Origin: Leishmania martiniquensis
Taxonomy: Eukaryota; Euglenozoa; Kinetoplastea; Trypanosomatida; Trypanosomatidae
Assembly (NCBI RefSeq): GCF_017916325.1
Contig: NC_090156.1
Coordinates: 147,001 to 211,000 of the forward strand
Direction: 5' to 3'
DNA: 64,000 nt
Position 1 is the stretch's first letter, and every line of letters begins with the position of its first letter. This document shows positions 57,690-64,000 of the stretch, one piece after another. Position numbers and translations under genes: made by a program. Below the pieces are notes generated by a model that was not told where the DNA came from, did no database searches, and saw nothing but the letters and a program-made list of their open reading frames with translations.

Positions 57690-58797
57690 TGCCACTTCAC
57701 GGAGGTGCAGGCGGTGCCGTGAGAACGAGATGGCGGCGGAGGCTCGGGCAAAGAAACAGACGGACGATGGGGCCGGGCGTGGGAGGGAGTGGTGGCGGTA
57801 TCGGAACGTGATGGCGTAGAGGCGTCAGGGAAGGGGCACAAGTATGGAACGGAATGTGAATTCCTTCTGTCTGTCACCGCGGAAATATCTGCGCGGGGAA
57901 GTGATGGCGGCGGCGGGTACAAGATGAAGGTGCGTCGCGGATTGCTGTGAGGAGGGGCTCCTATAAGGGAGTAGGAGGAAATAATTTATATCGTATGGAC
58001 TGCTCGAATGCCCTTTGCTGTCGCTTCTTGTTGTTGCTGTTGTTGTGTGTGTGTGTGTGTGTGTGGTGTCAACATGATGTGTATGTGGTGTCGCAATGTG
58101 TTGGTCGGAGGCGAGAGAGAGAGAGAGGCTGATGATAGCTTCGATGCAGCGAATGAAAGCGCATTGTGACCACCGGCACACTCGAAAGGGTGCGCACTCG
58201 GTGCAGAGGGGGGGACATCTGTCAGCGGTCGCACATCCGACACTGAAACACGCGCACGCTGCACAATCGTCACCATTGAAGGTCTATGGGCTTTGCAAGC
58301 TGATGTCAGCGACACCACCCACGTGAGTGCGTGCATTCGTACCTGTGCGTAAGGATGGCACGCTGCTGCAACCCATGCCGCGCAGCTGCTTGCGCATCAT
58401 CTGCCCCACCTGTAAGGCTCCTTTGCCACACCCCACGCAGATGAGGGGCCGTGCGGCAGAGAGGCGATCTTGGCCGATTCACCGACAAGCACGGCCAACT
58501 TCACTGCTGTGACACCGACTCAGAATCGTGTAAGCACAGCTGCACAACGAACAACAAAGGTGCTGGCATGCACAAAGGTCAGGGAAGGGAGTATACCGCA
58601 GGGAGAGAGGAGGGGAAGAGGAGGGCGGCGGCAGGTCCGACAGCGCAGGGATGCCGGCGATCGGCCCCACCCCCCACGCCTCCTTCTTACCCCGCCTCAT
58701 GGCCTTTCGGCGCGTCTTATTGCCGGACTTTGGTGTCGTGCAGGCGCCAGCGGCAGATGACATGAGACGAGCACCAGCCGTGCGCCAACGTCATCCT
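57690..58797 (-). promoter_or_regulatory. Intergenic region with (TG)11 tract
   Basis: This is the 5' UTR of PGM and the 3' UTR of the helical-repeat gene. A TG microsatellite at 58044-58065 follows TTG repeats. No gene was seen. Confidence 0.5.
58044..58065. repeat. (TG)11 microsatellite
   Basis: Twenty-two bases of TG repeat between PGM and the helical-repeat gene. Confidence 0.9.
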
Positions 58798-60726
58798 TCA
58801 CGTATGTAAGTCAATGCCAAAGTTCTCCTTCGCACGCCGCCGCACCCCGTCGTTTACGGCGGCTGGGTAGCTCTTCAGGATCTGACTTAGTTCTTCTGGA
58901 GGCAAGTCCTGACGGCGCATCAGCGTACTGAGAAGCTGCGGGTTGCACCGAGTTCCACGCCGTACGCATGCCCGAAAGATAGCGACAGCCTCTGACCAGT
59001 CTGCAGCCGCATCGATCACCAGGCATGCTGGGAAGGCTCCCAGCGGCGGCGCGGGGCGCGGCGGAGACGCGTGATTGTAGCGAACACCGTCTCGTGGCAC
59101 GAGGAGCTGGAGGACTGCATATGCATAGAGCGCGCCGCTGCCCTTGGAAGAGCTTCGAGGGATAGGATCAGAGCCTTTCTGCAAGTCGCACGAAGGAGGA
59201 TGCGAGACTGAGGGCACAGGAGGCAGCGCGGGCCGCGCTGTCAAAAGGCTGCGTGTCGCATACTTTTGGAACTCGGGTAGCGGAAAACGGTAGTACAGGG
59301 CCAGAGCAGCCTCCCACCGACCGCGCGCCGCCCACTCCTTCCCCGCCTCGCTCAGTTGTATCTCGTCCAGGCGCACACCACGAGCAAGGGCACCGGCGAT
59401 TTGGCGAGTGAAGGAGGCAGTGACGTGGCGGGGGGAAAGTAGGCGGTACCACGGCCGCGACTTTGGCGGCACAGCACGAAGCACATAGGACGCCGGAGCC
59501 GCACTGCGTAGGACGCAGTCGAGGGAAGTCGCTGCCTCGTCGGCGCAACCTGCATCGGTCGCGCTCTCGCCGCTTCTCCCCGGCACAGCGCCGGAGGCGT
59601 CGCGATGAGGCTGCGACAGTCTCTCCAGAGCAGCGATCCAGCTCCCGCGGCTGACCACCCACATGGTCAGTTGACGATGCAGCTGTGCATCGCGCACCTC
59701 GGCGCCATTCAGCCGATTCGCTGTGGTCTCCCACGCTTGCGGGGTGCAAAGGCCGGCGGCACGGCCGTAAAGCAACGCGATATCTGGAGTCAGCCGGCAC
59801 GACTGTACCAGTGGCAGCATATGGCGCCACAGTACATGGGGCGCGACGGCGAACAAAGGGGAGGGCGGCCTCACCACCATGCGCAACGCCGCACATACGC
59901 TCAGCGCCGATGGGGACCCGTCCTCAACCGCTTGCCGCGCCAACGCGCCCTCCTCCTCCTGCGTGCACTGCAGCAGCTGCTGGCGCTTCTGGTCACGCAG
60001 CCGAGAGAGCTCACGGCGATCGCGTGCGGAGTAGCGCCTCGCAGAAGACGGCTCCATCCTCTCCATCTGCTCCGCCAACGACTTGCCCTGGGGTGAGCCC
60101 AGCAGCAGCCCCACGGCACTGTCCCTAGCCGAGGGCAAGGCGGCACTGCTACCCCACCCGAGGAAAGGTCCGACGTCGTGTAAGATGCAATGGCGCAGCG
60201 CGCGCAGCGCCTGCACCCGCTCCACACATGCACGAGGAGGGGGCGCCGCCAAGCAGGCGAGCAAGCGCACTGCCGTCTCCCACCCACACCACCTCGTCGC
60301 GCTGAGGAAAACTTGTTGCTGGATTGGGATGCTTGGCATCATCGGCGCCGGCAACTCACACGGTACACGCACTTCCAGCTGCCCAAACGAGCCTGGCGCG
60401 GGATGTCGCCCGCTCTGGGATAGCTGAGGCAGAGCCCGCAACAAAGCCTCCATCGAGCTCTCAAAGACATCTACAGGCATCTCCGCATGGCGGGCGACAG
60501 TGTCCACTACCCTGCATACCTCCTGCGAATGCCGAAGCGCGTCTGTCGGCAGGAGCAAAGAAAGCGCTGTCGCCCACGAGTATGGCGACACAGCCTCCGC
60601 AAGAGCAACGCATGCACCGCGTATGGGCGGGTCAGTAGAGAGGTTCTGTTCCTGCAGGGCCATCAGCCCACGCACCCACCGTCCGGCGCGGGCACACTCA
60701 AGAACAAAGGACGAAATGGCAGACAT
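58798..60726 (-). CDS. Helical-repeat (PPR/TPR-like) protein, 642 aa
   Basis: The protein is built of repeating helix pairs with W-x-x-A-[LV] cores: YSWATALSLLLP, GWETAVRLLACL, QAWETTANRLNGAE, GSWIAALERLSQ, GRWEAALALYYRFP and DWSEAVAIFRACVRRG. These ~35-residue units resemble the degenerate PPR/TPR-like repeats common in trypanosomatid mitochondrial RNA-binding proteins. A charged coiled segment (RDRRELSRLRDQKRQQLL) sits near residues 230-250. The end reads LPPEELSQILKSYPAAVNDG and resembles a final repeat. No clear presequence is visible at the N-terminus. The family is inferred from repeat spacing, not from a specific match; RNA binding in the mitochondrion is a guess. Confidence 0.6.
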   Translation of the reverse strand: MSAISSFVLECARAGRWVRGLMALQEQNLSTDPPIRGACVALAEAVSPYSWATALSLLLPTDALRHSQEVCRVVDTVARHAEMPVDVFESSMEALLRALPQLSQSGRHPAPGSFGQLEVRVPCELPAPMMPSIPIQQQVFLSATRWCGWETAVRLLACLAAPPPRACVERVQALRALRHCILHDVGPFLGWGSSAALPSARDSAVGLLLGSPQGKSLAEQMERMEPSSARRYSARDRRELSRLRDQKRQQLLQCTQEEEGALARQAVEDGSPSALSVCAALRMVVRPPSPLFAVAPHVLWRHMLPLVQSCRLTPDIALLYGRAAGLCTPQAWETTANRLNGAEVRDAQLHRQLTMWVVSRGSWIAALERLSQPHRDASGAVPGRSGESATDAGCADEAATSLDCVLRSAAPASYVLRAVPPKSRPWYRLLSPRHVTASFTRQIAGALARGVRLDEIQLSEAGKEWAARGRWEAALALYYRFPLPEFQKYATRSLLTARPALPPVPSVSHPPSCDLQKGSDPIPRSSSKGSGALYAYAVLQLLVPRDGVRYNHASPPRPAPPLGAFPACLVIDAAADWSEAVAIFRACVRRGTRCNPQLLSTLMRRQDLPPEELSQILKSYPAAVNDGVRRRAKENFGIDLHT

Positions 60727-61456
60727 GCTGGAGGAGAGCGACCGAGGGTCACTCCCGCCATGCGCCGCATAAGAAGAGCCTCAGGTGAGCCTCCGCCCTG
60801 GTATTCCGCTCTTGTCAACGCAGACGAAAGAGATCAGTGCAGCTGCAGCTGCTCACCGCTTTCCTCACACGCACACCACCCTCCCTCTCTCTCTGTGTAT
60901 GTGTGTATGCATTACAAGGGAGATAATAACCGCCAAAGTACGTAAGCGATGCGATTATGTCAAGCGGAGGCGTCAGCGCTGGTGGAGTGCGGAGGAGGCG
61001 TAAGAGGGGGAGGAGGAGAGAAGTGGCGAAAGCGCATGGAAAGCTCCATCTCGAGAAAAAAAGAGGGGAGGGAGGGAGGTGGGGGCGACAAAACGAAGAC
61101 GGCACATCGTTTGACTGAGAGCATATGCGCGCTCCGATTCGATGGCTGCGAAAGAGAGGATGCGGAACGGAGTGCTGCAGAGCACAGGTGGTGCCGCGTC
61201 ATCTCCAAGCGTACGCTAAACCCGCGGCTCGCTCCACCCTCCCCCTACCCTTTCTCTGGCTAAACGCGCGTGCTCACCGACTCCCCCGCCCTCCGCTCAC
61301 CCATCGCACCTCCGCGATTCCGTGTGGCTCTGCGCCGCTTTGGTTTAGCCGAGCACGTGTGAGTTTAGCAAAACCCTTTGAGAAATAGAAGAGCCACCGC
61401 CCTTCCACGCCCCCTCCCCAATGGAGAGAAAAGGCATTCTGCGGCGCCGGTTGTGT
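60727..61456 (-). promoter_or_regulatory. Intergenic UTR region
   Basis: GA-rich on the + strand (CT-rich on the coding strand) around 61005-61085, a likely splice/polyadenylation tract. No gene was seen. Confidence 0.5.
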
Positions 61457-62458
61457 TCATCGATCCGGAGATCCTCGCCCTGCTTGAAGCCCTAAAGAAG
61501 CGATCAGCTGGTCGGCTACGGTGAAGAGCGCGTCGAGCGTCGGGCTGCTCGTCACCCCGTTCGTCTCGGCGTACTCGGACAAGGAGACGCCTTCTTCACA
61601 TGCCCTCATGAGCAGAGGGTCCAGTGGTACCGCCCCCCAGAGGGGAGCGCCGAATTCGCGGCTCAGCCTAGCACCGGCGCCCTCCTTCTCTCCCTCCGTG
61701 CTCTCCTCCTTTGGGAAGATCTGCGACTCCTTGTGGCACCCGGGGCACACAAAGCCGCTCATATTCTCCACGAGGCCGAGGACAGGCAGCTTCGCCTTCT
61801 GGCAGAAGTTGAACTCGCGACGCACGTCCGCCTCTGCGACACGCTGCGGAGTGGTGATGAGCACGGCACCGTCCACTCCATTTGTCGTCTGCTGCAGCAG
61901 CGAGCTGACAGTAATATGCTCGTCGGATGTGCCCGGTGGGGTGTCGATCAGTAGAACATCCAGGTCCCCCCAGATCACGTCTTTGAGGAACATCTTGATG
62001 ACCCCGTTCTTGCGAGGCCCGCGGAACAGCACCGCCTCGTTCTTGTCCGCTAGCAAGTAGTGCATGGACATCATCACCACGCTTTCATTCACCAGGACGG
62101 GTTCGATACCGCCAGCGCTCTGATGCGCGTCCTCACCACGCACACCGGTCAGACGAGGGAGGGATGGCCCGCAGATGTCCATGTCCACCAGCCCCACCGA
62201 CAGTCCGCGGTCCCCGAGAGCAAACGCCAGCTCCTTCGTCATGGTGCTCTTTCCCACGCCGCCTTTGCCGCTGACGATCATGACCTTGTGCTTCACCCCG
62301 GCGAGACGCTCACGAATGACGGGTATATCAGGGTCGGGGCCTTTGGGCGCAGCTGCGCAGATAGCAGCATTGGGGCACCCCTGGCATGAGGGCGCGACGC
62401 CGGCATTCGGACTCTCTGGGCCGACGCACTCGGCGTTTGCATTCTGAAGCGTAGCCAT
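61457..62458 (-). CDS. NBP35: Cytosolic Fe-S cluster scaffold Nbp35 (NUBP1)
   Basis: This 333-residue P-loop NTPase is the CIA-pathway scaffold that assembles [4Fe-4S] clusters for cytosolic and nuclear proteins such as DNA polymerases and helicases. The N-terminal cluster motif is C11-x13-C25-x2-C28-x5-C34, exactly the Nbp35 pattern that distinguishes it from Cfd1. The deviant Walker A is GKGGVGKS (64-71). DTPPGTSDEH is the Mrp-family signature. The bridging-cluster CPGC (C238, C241) follows ENMSGF. The start has a 6-nt predicted 5' UTR after AG at 62465-62466 and a C/T tract (62484-62510). Acting with Cfd1 or alone, it is essential in other eukaryotes. Confidence 0.95.
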   Translation of the reverse strand: MATLQNANAECVGPESPNAGVAPSCQGCPNAAICAAAPKGPDPDIPVIRERLAGVKHKVMIVSGKGGVGKSTMTKELAFALGDRGLSVGLVDMDICGPSLPRLTGVRGEDAHQSAGGIEPVLVNESVVMMSMHYLLADKNEAVLFRGPRKNGVIKMFLKDVIWGDLDVLLIDTPPGTSDEHITVSSLLQQTTNGVDGAVLITTPQRVAEADVRREFNFCQKAKLPVLGLVENMSGFVCPGCHKESQIFPKEESTEGEKEGAGARLSREFGAPLWGAVPLDPLLMRACEEGVSLSEYAETNGVTSSPTLDALFTVADQLIASLGLQAGRGSPDR

Positions 62459-63655
62459 GAGTTGCTGTCACCACAAGAACGAGGCGGGGGGGGAAGAGGG
62501 AAGAGGAGCACGTAGGAGTACGTGTGCGCGGCCGCAGCTGCCAAAGCGGTCGGGTATGAAGAAGATGGTTGGAGACAGTCCGAGGAAGGTAGAGCAAGTA
62601 CGAAGCAAAACGAGTTGATATATATATATATATGTGGGTGCTAGAGAGCGGAGGCACGCCGCACGTCCATGCACAAGCCCGCGCACAAGGAGAGATGGAC
62701 AAGGCGCCTTCCAGCGAGCCGCCCATGTGCTCTTGTCGTCTCCCATCTCCGAAGGTGTCATTCGTATGATTTGTGGCGATGCGCGGTGGAGTCGGGGGAA
62801 GAAAGGGGTGGGAAAGGTCGGCGGGGCGCCATGATCGATGCGTTCCGCACAGGCGCATAGATCTGCGTGCACATACACACACACACACATACACACAAAG
62901 ACCGACACAGTCATGAGCTGGGAGGGGGGAGGGGGGGCGGCGGCGGCAGGAGGCGCATTGCTGCGCCATCCGCTCTTCACTTTGGCCCTGCAGCAACGGG
63001 CACGCAGACATCGAGTAGGGGGCTGCGGTAGTGTCCTCAAAGTGCTCAAGGGCATTGGTCAGCGCACCTGCGCGCCACGCTCTCTTTTCCCGTGTATGGC
63101 TGACTGCATAACTGCTGCCAACCATCTGCCCGGCCTTCCACACTTGCCGTATGCTCGAGTCGTCGGTGTAAATGTGTTGGGCGGGGGGGAGGGGCGCCGC
63201 TTCATGATGGGGCCCCGTCCACGAGAAGGCGAGGCAAAACAGCAGGAGCACAGACGCGAGGGAGGCTCGCCAAAACATGCGTGAGCGTGTCACAGTCTGT
63301 GCCTGCGGTCGCCTGTGCGCCTCTCTCTCTCCTCCCCCACTTCACGTGAGCAGAGGGGTGGGCGGGGGGGCGAAGGGGTGTTGAGATGGGGCTGAGGGGA
63401 AAGGGGAAGGGGAGGAGCAAACAAATGAAAACGTCGGGAGAGGCGGGCAGCATGAGGAAAGAGAGCGCGCGCGCACATGCAAGATAGGCGAGGCAGAGGC
63501 ACCACTCCGCAAATCGCATGAGCACTGACGCGCTAACGATCCTCTCTGTTCATGGTCCCGTGCGCGGCGGTGGCTCCAAAAATGCGAGAGCGGGGATGCA
63601 AGGACAGCATGCTGCTGCTCACCATCTACGTGCACCCGGTTGCACAGGTGTGAAA
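62459..63655 (-). promoter_or_regulatory. Intergenic region with (AT)8 tract
   Basis: It contains the Nbp35 splice tract and acceptor (62465-62510), an (AT)8 at 62618-62633 and a (CA)n near 62874-62894. Long - strand open frames here are low-complexity. No gene was seen. Confidence 0.5.
62618..62633. repeat. (AT)8 microsatellite
   Basis: Sixteen bases of perfect AT dinucleotide repeat in the Nbp35 5' flank. Confidence 0.9.
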
Positions 63656-64000
63656 TTATGACGCTGCGGAATCGACCTCCGCAGCCGCCACGCGAAACTC
63701 CGTCAAGATACGCCTCATCATCGTCGCATCAGCATCCGCCCCCTCTCCGAAGGCGGTGTAGTCTGTGGCATCCCTCAAGTAGTAAGCGAGATCGTCAGGC
63801 GTGTATCGAACCGCCACCCTCCCCTCGTTCAGCAGCTTCTTCAGATGGTGGAAGACGTTGGTACCAGCGGCCGTCTTGAGCGCAGTCGGGGTGGTAGTGT
63901 AGATGATATCGACAAGCTCTCGAATGTTGAGGCCCTTGTCTTTGGCCGGAGCGTCGGCCCCGTGCGTGCGCTCGTGCAGCACCTGAAGAATCTGCTGCTC
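63656..64000 (-). CDS. LACTB2-like metallo-beta-lactamase-fold protein, C-terminal part (cut by window end)
   Basis: The frame is open to the window edge; the codon at 63982 that could look like a start is an internal GTG. The 114 visible residues match the C-terminal winged-helix region of LACTB2-type endoribonucleases: EQQILQVLHERTHG, then LNIRELVDIIYTTTPTALK and NVFHHLKKLLNEGRV, corresponding to 'REQQILTLF...MELVKIIYKNTP...LLLHLKKLEKEGKI' in the animal protein as I recall it. The catalytic metal-binding part lies beyond the window. LACTB2 is a mitochondrial single-strand endoribonuclease in animals; whether the same is true here cannot be judged. After the winged helix are ~35 extra residues ending in VDSAAS. 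Confidence 0.7.
   Translation of the reverse strand, partial: EQQILQVLHERTHGADAPAKDKGLNIRELVDIIYTTTPTALKTAAGTNVFHHLKKLLNEGRVAVRYTPDDLAYYLRDATDYTAFGEGADADATMMRRILTEFRVAAAEVDSAAS

Noticed and set aside
57690..57695. Two extra N-terminal codons of PGM
   Set aside because: The first of them is GTG; the first ATG is at 57689.
1..64000. CRISPR arrays, bacterial promoters, operons or insertion sequences
   Set aside because: None seen; gene layout, trans-splice tracts, 5S/tRNA features and protein families are all trypanosomatid.

Overview
The window looks like nuclear chromosomal DNA of a trypanosomatid of the Leishmania type. It is GC-rich, and its intron-free genes are separated by long untranslated stretches full of CT tracts and CA/TG microsatellites. 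All genes on one side of a single point lie on one strand and all genes on the other side lie on the opposite strand. Pyrimidine tracts followed by AG lie just upstream of many starts, as expected for spliced-leader trans-splicing of polycistronic transcripts. From memory (not checked), the gene content (DnaJ, La, a short lipoyl protein, phosphoglucomutase) resembles chromosome 21 of Leishmania major.

Region 1 (1-23.9 kb, + strand) holds a 5'-truncated NTF2/RRM (G3BP-like) protein, plasmanylethanolamine desaturase (PEDS1/TMEM189/Kua type), two orphan proteins, retromer VPS35, a coiled-coil protein, a farnesylation-motif type I DnaJ, a hotdog thioesterase, an orphan helical protein and a WD40-like protein. 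A 54-codon ORF after the DnaJ gene may be a small gene.

Region 2 (23.9-25.4 kb) is a convergent strand switch. It carries an RNA polymerase III pair on the - strand, a 5S rRNA gene and tRNA-Ser(GCT), with a fragment of a SIDER-like repeat beside the 5S gene.

Region 3 (25.4-64 kb, - strand) is read from right to left. It holds the C-terminus of a LACTB2-like metallo-beta-lactamase-fold protein (cut by the window end), Nbp35 (cytosolic Fe-S scaffold), a helical-repeat protein and phosphoglucomutase. Next comes a tandem pair of Y-family DNA polymerase eta genes, then a divergent DEVD-box RNA helicase, a mitochondrial-looking orphan, another orphan and a CID-like protein. The unit ends with an HMG-box-like mitochondrial candidate, a minimal Qc-SNARE, a short lipoyl/E3-binding E2-like protein, La, and the axonemal protein CFAP70.

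Neighbouring genes do not form functional operons; co-orientation reflects polycistronic transcription. The most unusual structure is the polymerase eta pair. The two genes share a 739-bp block with only one difference seen, plus a second largely identical block, yet they differ sharply in short islands of the fingers/palm region and throughout the little finger and C-terminal tail. This suggests recent gene conversion over the core of two otherwise old paralogues.
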